Shown in pieces: positions 33,452 to 41,573 of a DNA stretch of 41,573 bases. Numbering within the stretch: the first letter of the stretch is position 1; each line of letters starts with the position of its first letter. Made by a program: the position numbers and the translations under genes. Under the pieces are notes generated by a model. The model saw only the letters and a program-made list of their open reading frames with translations. It had not been told where the DNA came from and searched no databases. Origin of the DNA: an uncultured Oscillospiraceae bacterium (lineage in GTDB: Bacteria > Bacillota > Clostridia > Oscillospirales > Acutalibacteraceae); assembly GCA_949283785.1 (NCBI GenBank), contig CASDTR010000043.1:1-41573 (forward strand), given 5' to 3'.

Positions 33452-35524
33452 TTGAAGGCTTATACCGCAGACAACATTAGAAATATAGTTTTGGCAGGTC
33501 ACGGCGGAAGAGGTAAGACATCCCTTGCCGAGGCGATGCTCTATCTTTCAGGCTCCGCCGACAGACTCGGACGCATAGCGGACGGCACAACAGTCCTTGA
33601 CAGCGACCCCGAAGAGAAAAAGCGCAAGGCTTCAGTTTCAACGGCAGTTGCCTATACACAGTGGAAGGATACAAAAATCAACATAATCGACACTCCCGGT
33701 CTCTTCGACTTTGCAGGCGGCATGAGCGAGGGTATGCGCGCTGCCGAGTGCGCTCTCATAGTCACTGCCGCAGGCTGCAAATACGACGTGGGCGCCGAAA
33801 AGGCTTTCAAGGCTGCCGAAAAGAGAAACATTGCAAGAATGATAGTCATTACAAAGACCGACGCCGAAAACACCAATTTCTATAAGACAGTCAGCCTTCT
33901 TCGTGAGGTTCACGGCAATAAAATCTGCCCTGTGGTGGTTCCCTACTATCAGGCGGGCGGCGAAACCGTTGAGGCATACGTCAACCTCATAACCAAAAAG
34001 GCTTATAAATATGAAAACGGCAAAGCCGTCGAGGTTCCCACCCGCGCCGATGAGTTTGTTGACGAGATGAATTCCGTTCTCTGCGAGGCAGTTGCCTCCA
34101 CAGACGATGAGCTTATGGAAAAATTCTTCGAGGGAGAGGAATTCACCCCCGAGGAGACTATTAAGGGCCTTAAAGCGGGCGTTGCAGACGGCAGCCTCTA
34201 CCCCGTTTTCGGCTGCTCAGGCTACAATCTTGACGCAGTTGACATCCTTCTTGACTGCATCTGCGACATAGCCCCCGCGGCGTCCGTACTTACGGAAACG
34301 GCTGAGGACGAAAACGGAGACCTGGTTGAGGTTAAGTGCAACAGCGAGGCTCCCCTTGCCGCAATCTGCTTTAAAACAATCGCAGACCCCTTCGTCGGAA
34401 AGATGTCCTTCTTCAAGGTAGTTTCCGGCGTTCTCAAGAGCGATTCACAGGTTGTCAACATGAGAACCGGCGAAAGCGAGAGAATGGGTAAGATCGTATT
34501 CGTAAAAGGCTCAAAGCAGGAGGACGCTCAGAGCGTTGCAGCCGGCGACATCGGCATAGTCACAAAACTTGCGGGAGTTAAGACGGGCGATACACTCTGT
34601 GCTCCCTCAAGAAAGCTCACCCTCGAAAAGGTCGAATTCCCCGAGCCCTGCCTTTCAATGGCGGTCAAGGTCCGCAAAAAGGGCGAGGAGGATAAAGTCG
34701 CTTCAGGTCTTGCGAGACTTATGGAAGAGGATCCCACAATCAGCTTCGTAATAAACAAGGAGACAAGAGAGCAGGTGCTCTCAGGTCTCGGCGAGCAGCA
34801 TCTTGACGTTATAGTTTCAAAGCTTAAATCAAAGTTCGGCGTTGAGGTTGACCTTAAAGTGCCGAAGGTTGCATACCGTGAGACAATCCGCAAAAAGGTT
34901 GAGGTACAGGGCAGACACAAGAAGCAGTCGGGCGGCCACGGCCAGTTCGGCGACGTATTCATCCGCTTCGAGCCCTGCGAGAGCGAGGAAATGGTATTCG
35001 CCGAGGAGGTATTCGGCGGCTCCGTTCCCAAAAACTTCTTCCCAGCTGTTGAAAAGGGTCTGCGCGACAGCATGGCAAAGGGCGTCCTTGCAGGCTTCCC
35101 CATGGTAGGAGTTAAAGCCACTCTCTACGACGGTTCATATCATCCTGTTGACTCTTCGGAAATGGCCTTCAAGACAGCCGCCGCAATCGCCTATAAGAAC
35201 GGTATCCCCGACGCAAGCCCCGTACTCCTTGAGCCCATCGGCTCACTGAGAGCTTATATGCCCGACGAAAAGATGGGAGATATGATGAGCGATATCACAA
35301 AGCGCAGAGGCCGCGTTTTGGGCATGGGCCCCGCCGAAGATAAGATGTCCGAGATCATAGCCGAGGTTCCCATGGCGGAAATGGGCGATTTTGCAACAGT
35401 GCTCCGCTCCGTAACTCACGGCAGAGGCTACTTCAAATTCACCTTCGAGCGCTATGAAGAGGCTCCCACATCCGTGGCTCTCAAGGTTATCGAGGAAACC
35501 AAGAAGGCGGCCGAGGAAAACTGA
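33452..35524 (+). CDS. Elongation factor G paralogue (FusA-like) with altered GTPase motifs
   Basis: 690 residues starting at TTG, with AGGAGG nine bases ahead. All five EF-G domains are recognisable. The GTPase motifs differ from canonical EF-G: P-loop 'GHGGRGKTSL' instead of AHIDAGKTTT; switch II 'DTPGLFDFAG' instead of DTPGHVDF, so the catalytic His is Leu; and 'TKTD' instead of NKxD. Domain IV ('GRHKKQSGGHGQFGDVF') and domain V are complete. This belongs to the EF-G-like paralogues common in Clostridia and Actinobacteria, some of which bind but poorly hydrolyse GTP. It is not the housekeeping translocase, which must be elsewhere. Monocistronic. Confidence 0.85.
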   Translation: MKAYTADNIRNIVLAGHGGRGKTSLAEAMLYLSGSADRLGRIADGTTVLDSDPEEKKRKASVSTAVAYTQWKDTKINIIDTPGLFDFAGGMSEGMRAAECALIVTAAGCKYDVGAEKAFKAAEKRNIARMIVITKTDAENTNFYKTVSLLREVHGNKICPVVVPYYQAGGETVEAYVNLITKKAYKYENGKAVEVPTRADEFVDEMNSVLCEAVASTDDELMEKFFEGEEFTPEETIKGLKAGVADGSLYPVFGCSGYNLDAVDILLDCICDIAPAASVLTETAEDENGDLVEVKCNSEAPLAAICFKTIADPFVGKMSFFKVVSGVLKSDSQVVNMRTGESERMGKIVFVKGSKQEDAQSVAAGDIGIVTKLAGVKTGDTLCAPSRKLTLEKVEFPEPCLSMAVKVRKKGEEDKVASGLARLMEEDPTISFVINKETREQVLSGLGEQHLDVIVSKLKSKFGVEVDLKVPKVAYRETIRKKVEVQGRHKKQSGGHGQFGDVFIRFEPCESEEMVFAEEVFGGSVPKNFFPAVEKGLRDSMAKGVLAGFPMVGVKATLYDGSYHPVDSSEMAFKTAAAIAYKNGIPDASPVLLEPIGSLRAYMPDEKMGDMMSDITKRRGRVLGMGPAEDKMSEIIAEVPMAEMGDFATVLRSVTHGRGYFKFTFERYEEAPTSVALKVIEETKKAAEEN

Positions 35525-35578
35525 TTTTACATAGGGCTTACTTTAAATCCTGTGCTGATTTAATCCAATAAAATTTCA

Positions 35579-35619
35579 AACACCTGCGATGAGCTTTAAC
35601 GCCGCCGCAGGTGTTTTTT
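35579..35619 (+). terminator. Terminator of the EF-G-like gene
   Basis: Stem AACACCTGCG/CGCAGGTGTT followed by TTTTTT. Confidence 0.85.
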
Positions 35620-35716
35620 CCCTTTTTATAATGACGCAAAAGAGGAATTATGATATAATAAAATGCTAATATTTCCTAAAGTTCACAGTAAAAGATAAAT
35701 TTAAGGAGCTGAGCTC

Positions 35717-36157
35717 ATGGAAAATAAAATCACCGTAAGAGACGGTGCTTTGTCCGACTGCGAGAGCATATATTTAATCAGCAAAAACGATCTGGGATAT
35801 GATTATCCCCTTGAGGAAACCGCCAAAAGGCTCGAAATGATTTTAAAAAGCGAAAAAGATAAAATTTTTGTGGCGGAATATGACGGAAAGGTGATAGGAT
35901 ATATCCACGCCTGCGATTACGACGTTATCTACGCCCCGTCCATGAAAAACATACTGGGCCTTGCGGTGGATTCTCGTTACCGCCGCCTCGGTGCGGGAAA
36001 AGCTTTGCTCTCGGCCGCCGAAAGCTGGGCAAGGGAGACCGGAGCGGCGGGAATCCGCCTTTGCTCGGGAAAAGAGCGAAAGGGCGCCCATGAATTTTAC
36101 AAAAGGCGCGGCTATGAATGCAGCAAGGAACAGCTTAATTTTAAAAAGTATGTGTAA
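35717..36157 (+). CDS. GNAT-family N-acetyltransferase
   Basis: 146 residues. Acetyl-CoA-binding motif 'DSRYRRLGAGKALLSAAE' (about 85-102; RRLGAG is the Q/RxxGxG/A signature), preceded by 'NILGLAV' and followed by 'AAGIRLCSGKERKGAHEFYK', the typical GNAT C-terminal half. Substrate unknown. GGAG lies before the ATG. It is 27 bases ahead of mfd and may share its transcript. Confidence 0.85.
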   Translation: MENKITVRDGALSDCESIYLISKNDLGYDYPLEETAKRLEMILKSEKDKIFVAEYDGKVIGYIHACDYDVIYAPSMKNILGLAVDSRYRRLGAGKALLSAAESWARETGAAGIRLCSGKERKGAHEFYKRRGYECSKEQLNFKKYV

Positions 36158-36184
36158 AACGTAAAGATAAAAGGAGATTTTGCC

Positions 36185-39100
36185 ATGTCATGTTTTTCGG
36201 GTATGCTGGCCTCAAACGAAGGCTTTGCCTCCCTTCTCAGAGCCAGTGAAAAAAACATGCTGCCTGCGGGAGTCACGGGCCTTTCCTACCTTAATAAAGT
36301 GCATCTCATCCACTCACTGTGCGAGGAAAGCGGAGCGAGAGCCATTATAATTACGGGCGACGAGGGAGAAGCGGTCAAAATCAAAGAGGACCTCAATACC
36401 CTTTTCGCCTCGGAGGATACCCTTCTTTATCCCGCAAGGGATTTTTCCCTGAGTTCGACGGCGGGACAGTCAAGGGAATATGAGCATCTGCGCCTGGGAG
36501 TTTTAGGCAGAATGCTCGAGGGAGATTACAAAGCCGTAGTGTGCTCAGTTGAGGGAGCCATGCAGTTTACGATCCCCCCCGACGTGCTCCTCTCCCGCTC
36601 CTTTGTGCTGCGGCAGGGCATGGATATCTCCATAGAAAAGGTCAGGGAAATTCTCGTAAACGCAGGCTACTCCCCCTGCGAAATGATAGAGGGTTCGGGA
36701 CAGTTCGCCGTAAGAGGCGGCATACTTGACTTTTATCCCCCCGACGCTCCCTTCCCCGTCAGAGCAGAATTCTGGGGCGACACCATTGACACAATGGGAT
36801 ATTTTGAAATAGTATCCCAGCGCAGAACGGAAAACGTCAATGAGATAAAGATAACCCCCTCCGTGGAGGTGCTCACGGGTAACGGACTTAAACTCGCCGA
36901 TAAAATAGAAAAGCTCACCGCCTCTCTCAGAGGCAAGGCCGTAAAGGCAAGGCAGACTTTAAACAGGGATGCGGAAATGCTCCGGGGCGGCATAAAGCCC
37001 GCCTCGACGGATAAATACATCCCCCTCATCTACGAAAATCCGTCAACGGTATTAAATTACGCCGACGACGCTCTGCTTTTCGTAAGCGATACGGCCAAGG
37101 TAAAGGAGAGGGGAAACGCCGCCCAGACTCTGCTTTTGGAGGATATAAAGGACTTCCTCGAAAGCGGAGAGCTTTGCCGCGGCCTCGACCGTTTCGCCCT
37201 CACATGGGCGGAGATGAAAGACGAATATGAGCAGCGGGGAGCTGTTTATCTCGATACATTTGCAAGAGGAAGCTTTGATACCCTTATTAAAACTCTTATA
37301 AACATGGACGGACGTACCCTTGCCCCCTGGGGCGGAGACTATTCCCTTTTAAAGGAGGACATAGTGCCCGCTCTGGAAAACGGCTGGTGCGTGGCGGTAA
37401 TGGCGGGCACGGAAAAGGCTGCTCAGGCCCTGTGCGAAATGCTGTCGGAGGACGGCATTCCCGCAGCTTCATACAGCGAATACCCGTCTGCGTTCCTTAA
37501 AAAGAGCGTTAACATTCTCAGCGGAGGCCTCAGCGGAGGACTGGAATATCCCGCAGAGAAATTCATGCTCATAAGCAGGGGCAGGGCTTCGCTTTTAAAG
37601 CCGAAGCAGCTAAGCCGCAAAAAGCGCTCCAAGGACAGCTTCAACAGCCTTGACGAACTGCACAGAGGGGATTATATAGTCCACTCCGTTCACGGAATAG
37701 GTATTTTCGACGGCATAACAAAGCTCGAAGTAGGCGGGGTCACAAAGGACTACATCAAGATAAAATACGCCAAGGAGGACGTGCTCTTTGTCCCCGTAAC
37801 TCAGCTGGACCTTGTTTCAAAATACGTAGGTCCCGGCGAAGAGGGAAGAGCCGTAAAGATAAACAAGCTGGGCACCCAGGAGTGGAAAAAGACACGCACA
37901 AGGGTCAGGAGCGCAGTCAAGGATATGGCCAAGGAGCTCATAAAGCTCTACGCCGCAAGGCAGAACGCCCCCGGCTACGCCTTCATGCCCGATACGGATA
38001 TGCAGAGCGACTTTGAGCGCCGCTTTGCCTATGACGAAACCGACGACCAGCTTCGCAGCATATATGAGATAAAGCACGACATGGAGAAAAAATGCCCCAT
38101 GGACAGACTTCTCTGCGGCGACGTGGGCTTCGGCAAAACGGAGGTGGCACTCAGAGCCGCATTCAAATGCGTCGCCGAGGGCAAGCAGTGCGCAATGCTG
38201 GTGCCCACAACGGTTCTGGCCTTCCAACACTATCAGACTATCCTCAAGCGCTTTGAGGGCTTCCCGGTGGAGGTGGAGATGATTTCCCGATTCCGCACCC
38301 CCAAGCAGCAGGAGCAGATTTTAAAGGGACTGCGCCGAGGAAGTATAGATATGATCGTGGGCACTCACCGCCTCATTTCAAAGGACGTTGAGTTTAAGGA
38401 TTTAGGCCTTGTAATCGTTGACGAGGAGCAGCGCTTCGGCGTTGCCCAGAAGGAAAAGCTCAAGGAGCGTTTCCCCAACGTTGACGTACTCACCCTTTCG
38501 GCAACGCCCATCCCTCGCACCCTCAATATGGCGATGTCGGGCATAAGGGATATGTCAATGCTGGAGGAGGCCCCACAGGACAGACACCCGGTACAGACCT
38601 ACGTCATAGAGCACGATATGGGAATAATCGCCCAGGCTTTGGAAAAGGAACTTCGCAGAGGCGGTCAGGCCTACTATCTCCACAACAGAGTTGACACCAT
38701 TGAGCGCACGGCGGCGAAAATACAAGAGCTTCTGCCCGAGGCGAGAATAGGAATAGCCCACGGCAAAATGACGGAGGAAGCTCTGAGCACCGTCTGGAAG
38801 AGCCTTCTGGAAGGCGAAATAGACATACTCGTATGCACTACCATTATAGAGACGGGCGTGGACGTACCCAACGCCAACACCCTCATTGTTGAAAACGCCG
38901 ACAGACTGGGGCTTGCACAGCTTCATCAGATAAGGGGACGTGTGGGACGCTCCGCAAGAAGGGCAAGCGCATATCTTACCTTCACGAGGGGCAAGGAGCT
39001 CTCCGACGTTGCCACGAGACGCCTTACGGCAATCAGGGAGTATACGGAATTCGGTTCGGGCTTTAAAATCGCCATGCGTGACCTTGAGATAAGGGGCGCG

Positions 39101-39661
39101 GGAAACATTTTGGGCGCCCAGCAGCACGGACACATGGAGGCCGTGGGATATGACCTTTACCTTAAAATGCTTGCCCGTGCCGTCAGCGAGGAAAAGGGAG
39201 AGGTTTCCGACAAGGAGCCCGAAAAGGAGTGCCTTATCGACATACAGATCCAGGCCCATATCCCCGATGATTATATAGAGAGCGTGCCTCAGCGCCTTGC
39301 GGCATACCGCCGCATTGCCGACATAAGGAACACCGACGACGCCGACGACGTTGTAGACGAATTCATAGACCGTTACGGAGACCCGCCGCCCTGTGTTGAG
39401 GGACTTATAAGAGTGGCCCTTTTAAGGAACACGGCCATTTCGCAGGGTATTTACGAAATCGGGCAGAAAGGCGACTGCGTACTGATGTATTCGGAAAACA
39501 TCGACATGAAAAAGGTTGCCGTTCTGGGAAAAGAGATGAAGGGGCGTATACTGGTTGGAGCAGGCAAAAAGCCGTACGTCTCTGTTAAATCAAGCGAAGA
39601 GCTGCCACCCGTTGAAGCACTTGCAAAGGCTCTTTCAATTATGTCATCCGTTAAAGAATAA
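36185..39661 (+). CDS. mfd: Transcription-repair coupling factor
   Basis: 1158 residues, full length. It removes RNA polymerase stalled at DNA lesions and recruits UvrA. N-terminal UvrB-like region ('QFAVRGGILDFYPPDAPFPV', about 175-196); CarD-like RNA-polymerase-interaction domain ('HRGDYIVHSVHGIGIFDGI', about 493-511); helicase Walker A 'CGDVGFGKTEVALRAAF' (about 642-658); Walker B 'VIVDEEQRFG' (about 743-752); 'LSATPIPRTL'; translocation motif region 'QLHQIRGRVGRS'; C-terminal autoinhibitory domain. Follows the GNAT gene closely with AAGGAG. Confidence 0.95.
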   Translation: MSCFSGMLASNEGFASLLRASEKNMLPAGVTGLSYLNKVHLIHSLCEESGARAIIITGDEGEAVKIKEDLNTLFASEDTLLYPARDFSLSSTAGQSREYEHLRLGVLGRMLEGDYKAVVCSVEGAMQFTIPPDVLLSRSFVLRQGMDISIEKVREILVNAGYSPCEMIEGSGQFAVRGGILDFYPPDAPFPVRAEFWGDTIDTMGYFEIVSQRRTENVNEIKITPSVEVLTGNGLKLADKIEKLTASLRGKAVKARQTLNRDAEMLRGGIKPASTDKYIPLIYENPSTVLNYADDALLFVSDTAKVKERGNAAQTLLLEDIKDFLESGELCRGLDRFALTWAEMKDEYEQRGAVYLDTFARGSFDTLIKTLINMDGRTLAPWGGDYSLLKEDIVPALENGWCVAVMAGTEKAAQALCEMLSEDGIPAASYSEYPSAFLKKSVNILSGGLSGGLEYPAEKFMLISRGRASLLKPKQLSRKKRSKDSFNSLDELHRGDYIVHSVHGIGIFDGITKLEVGGVTKDYIKIKYAKEDVLFVPVTQLDLVSKYVGPGEEGRAVKINKLGTQEWKKTRTRVRSAVKDMAKELIKLYAARQNAPGYAFMPDTDMQSDFERRFAYDETDDQLRSIYEIKHDMEKKCPMDRLLCGDVGFGKTEVALRAAFKCVAEGKQCAMLVPTTVLAFQHYQTILKRFEGFPVEVEMISRFRTPKQQEQILKGLRRGSIDMIVGTHRLISKDVEFKDLGLVIVDEEQRFGVAQKEKLKERFPNVDVLTLSATPIPRTLNMAMSGIRDMSMLEEAPQDRHPVQTYVIEHDMGIIAQALEKELRRGGQAYYLHNRVDTIERTAAKIQELLPEARIGIAHGKMTEEALSTVWKSLLEGEIDILVCTTIIETGVDVPNANTLIVENADRLGLAQLHQIRGRVGRSARRASAYLTFTRGKELSDVATRRLTAIREYTEFGSGFKIAMRDLEIRGAGNILGAQQHGHMEAVGYDLYLKMLARAVSEEKGEVSDKEPEKECLIDIQIQAHIPDDYIESVPQRLAAYRRIADIRNTDDADDVVDEFIDRYGDPPPCVEGLIRVALLRNTAISQGIYEIGQKGDCVLMYSENIDMKKVAVLGKEMKGRILVGAGKKPYVSVKSSEELPPVEALAKALSIMSSVKE

Positions 39662-39674
39662 AAACACATAAAAC

Positions 39675-39720
39675 TAACCGCCCGTGATAAAGCTCACGCT
39701 TTATCACGGGCGGTTTTGTT
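39675..39720. terminator. Bidirectional terminator between mfd and the flavoprotein gene
   Basis: Stem AACCGCCCGTGATAAAGC with GCTTTATCACGGGCGGTT; T-rich on both outer sides. Confidence 0.85.
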
Positions 39721-39771
39721 AAACCTTTCGGTCTGCGTTCCGAGAAGCAAACCTACTCGTTAGGGGGCTGA

Positions 39772-41517
39772 TTATTTCTTCGTTATAAAATCCCTGCGTT
39801 TGTCCTCTGGCAGATCAAGTCCCAGTGTTCCGCCGGGGTTCATGATGTTGTTGGGGTCAAAGTGACGCTTGAGGGCGCGGTAAACCTCCATCTCGTTATG
39901 GCCTATCTGAGCCTCAAGCCAGGGAGCCGTCATCTTGCCGATACCGTGGTGATGGCTCATGGATGCACCGTATTTCTGGATATTGTCCATGATGCCGTAC
40001 TGATAGTCTAGATACTCCTGAAGCTCGCTCATCTTTGCCTCAAAGATAAAGTAAAGGTTAGCTCCCTGAGGATAGAAGTGGGACATATGGGTCATGCAGA
40101 TAGTATTGGGACGGCTCTTGCAGTAGCGGCGTACGTTCTCGTAAACCTCCATGAAGTTATCCCAGTTGACCGAGCACTCGAGGGTATCCAGCATGAGGCC
40201 GTAGTCACCCATATCCTCGCGGAGATAGGGGTCGTTGAAACGGCCCTTCTCCCAGCCCTTTGTGACAAGGCCCGTTGTATACATGGCTCCGTAGTTGTGG
40301 CAGATCTTCCAAATCTGACGGAACACGTTTTTGCTGAAAGCTTTTTCTCCTTCCGTAAAGCCTAAAAGGAGGACTCGCTTTCCGTCCTCATAACCCCTGA
40401 GTTTAAGGAGGGAATCAATGGGCGTATCTGCCACTCCGTAAAGATTAAAGCCCACTGAAGTTTCTTCGGGGTCTGAGAGACGGAAAGCCGACGGGAATCC
40501 GAATTCCCCCTGCATAATCTCACGAACCGCGTTTACTCCGCTGTCCCAGTCTTTAAAGACAAAGCTGAAGCGGCAGCGGTTCTCGGGCATATACTTAAAG
40601 AATCTGAGGGTCACATGGGTGAGGATACCGAAGGTGCCCTCGCTGCCCATCATGATCTGATCGATTGAGGGGCCCGTGGCGTTTCTGGGGCACTCGTCGC
40701 TCTTGATGATGCCCACAGGAGTTACATACTCCTGGCTTATAACAATATCTTCAATTTTTCCGTAATATGTGGAATTCTGGCCCGCGCCTCTCGTAACGGC
40801 CCAGCCGCCCACCGAGGAATACTCAAAGCTCTGAGGAAAATGTCCGCAGGTATAGGCTCTCTTTGCGCCGAAAAGTGAAACTGCATTATTGAGGGTTTCC
40901 TCAAGCTTCGGGCCGCTCATGCCTGCCTCAACGGTAATTGTCTGATTGCGCTCGCTGAATTTGATGACCTTATTGAAGCGGGGACGCATATCGAGGGTCA
41001 CGCCGCCGCAGACGGGCTCAACGCCTCTCGTAACTGAGGAGCCGCCGCCGTAGACATATACGGGGATCTTTTCCTCATTACAGTATTCGACGATTTTGAT
41101 GATATCCTCACGGCAGCCGGGATAAAGAACTACATCGGGAAGATTTTCTACGATATGCTTTCTCAGGCGCATAAGGTCCACCATAGTCTTGCCGTAGGCT
41201 ACGGAAAGGCGGGTATAATTGTCCGTCTTTACGTTCTCCTCGCCGAGGATCTCGCGGAATTTCTCGATATGCTTTTCGTCCATTTTCGGCGGCATATCGA
41301 ATTCGACTTTCTCAAGGCCCATTTCCTTTTTGACCTTGAAATCGTCGTCGGTCATGTCAAAGGTCTCTTTCATAAGCTTATAAAGCTTTCTGTTGGGAGC
41401 CTTGAACTCCGTGGGGCTTCCCCATTTGAGAATTGAGCGGTATGAATCCTTCGGGGCCTCCTCATGGTACCAGTCGGGATAAAAGTCACTTGGCTTTTTC
41501 TTACTGAATAACGACAT
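39772..41517 (-). CDS. FAD-binding oxidase, alkyl-dihydroxyacetonephosphate synthase-like
   Basis: 581 residues. PCMH-type FAD domain ('IPVYVYGGGSSVTRGVEP', about 150-167, and 'GGWAVTRGAGQNSTYYGKIE', about 236-255) and a C-terminal cap with 'CMTHMSHFYPQGANLYFIF' and 'HHHGIGKMTAPWLE', which match alkylglycerone-phosphate synthase (AGPS) more closely than glycolate or lactate oxidases. In eukaryotes AGPS forms ether lipids; the role in a Clostridial anaerobe is uncertain. AGGAGG precedes the ATG at 41517. No ether-lipid partner gene is in the window. Confidence 0.8.
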   Translation of the reverse strand: MSLFSKKKPSDFYPDWYHEEAPKDSYRSILKWGSPTEFKAPNRKLYKLMKETFDMTDDDFKVKKEMGLEKVEFDMPPKMDEKHIEKFREILGEENVKTDNYTRLSVAYGKTMVDLMRLRKHIVENLPDVVLYPGCREDIIKIVEYCNEEKIPVYVYGGGSSVTRGVEPVCGGVTLDMRPRFNKVIKFSERNQTITVEAGMSGPKLEETLNNAVSLFGAKRAYTCGHFPQSFEYSSVGGWAVTRGAGQNSTYYGKIEDIVISQEYVTPVGIIKSDECPRNATGPSIDQIMMGSEGTFGILTHVTLRFFKYMPENRCRFSFVFKDWDSGVNAVREIMQGEFGFPSAFRLSDPEETSVGFNLYGVADTPIDSLLKLRGYEDGKRVLLLGFTEGEKAFSKNVFRQIWKICHNYGAMYTTGLVTKGWEKGRFNDPYLREDMGDYGLMLDTLECSVNWDNFMEVYENVRRYCKSRPNTICMTHMSHFYPQGANLYFIFEAKMSELQEYLDYQYGIMDNIQKYGASMSHHHGIGKMTAPWLEAQIGHNEMEVYRALKRHFDPNNIMNPGGTLGLDLPEDKRRDFITKK

Positions 41518-41573
41518 CTCACTACCTCCTGTTTGTTTAAATGAATTTGGTTTATGTTGATTTAAAAATAGTA

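Noticed and set aside
1-41573. CRISPR arrays, rRNA or tRNA genes
   Set aside because: None found on reading both strands; repeats seen are arm sites, operators and terminators.

Overview
The window looks like a chromosome segment of a low-to-mid GC Firmicute of class Clostridia, probably a gut Oscillospiraceae/Ruminococcaceae-type anaerobe. The evidence is the housekeeping set (dimeric-type glyS, long pyruvate kinase with a C-terminal PEP-utiliser domain, mfd, prfB, pth, galU), AGGAGG-type ribosome binding sites, and Tn1549/Tn916-type conjugative element genes. The genus is not determined. The first ~19.8 kb is accessory DNA; the remaining ~21.7 kb is core chromosome.

Accessory half. (1) Positions 1 to about 600-660 are the end of an integrative conjugative element (element B) continuing off the left edge: a cysteine-rich/replication-initiator gene, a leader terminator and three Tn916-DR2-like arm repeats. 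It appears to have inserted into the 3' end of an NTPase gene. (2) About 0.6-7.2 kb is cargo: a P-loop NTPase with a cut-off propeller-like tail, a PcfJ-like protein, and on the other strand a compact four-gene set (helical protein, small protein, four-helix membrane protein, OmpA-domain lipoprotein), which I regard as the best candidate for an undescribed system. (3) 7.3-15.8 kb is a decayed second element (element A) of the same kind, read right to left: two Cys-rich proteins, RepA, DUF3846, PcfB/DUF3801, VirD4/TraG coupling protein, an ICE-conserved protein, a MazG/XRE/SLOG insert, then a maff2 gene broken by a 5' group II intron fragment that runs directly into the C-terminal part of a relaxase. 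The mating-channel block expected between maff2 and the relaxase (TrbL, PrgI, VirB4, hydrolase) is absent, so element A cannot move by itself. No integrase or excisionase lies in the window. (4) 15.9-17.5 kb holds a Fic gene between inverted repeats and two more DR2-like repeats marking the element A end. (5) 17.5-19.8 kb is AT-rich, with a KAP-family NTPase and a 43-residue membrane peptide.

Core half. glyS; tyrA with a zinc-ribbon membrane protein; pyk; galU; a RING/zinc-ribbon membrane protein; prfB (no programmed frameshift); pth; a lone E2-type acyltransferase; an APH-fold protein with an altered catalytic motif; an M23 peptidase; an EF-G paralogue with altered GTPase motifs; a GNAT acetyltransferase; mfd; and an alkyl-DHAP-synthase-like flavoprotein. 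Most of these are single-gene or two-gene units separated by clear hairpin terminators. The pyk-galU gap carries a dispersed-repeat-like insert between two copies of the same 26-bp terminator.

All names are from reading the sequence; no database search was run.
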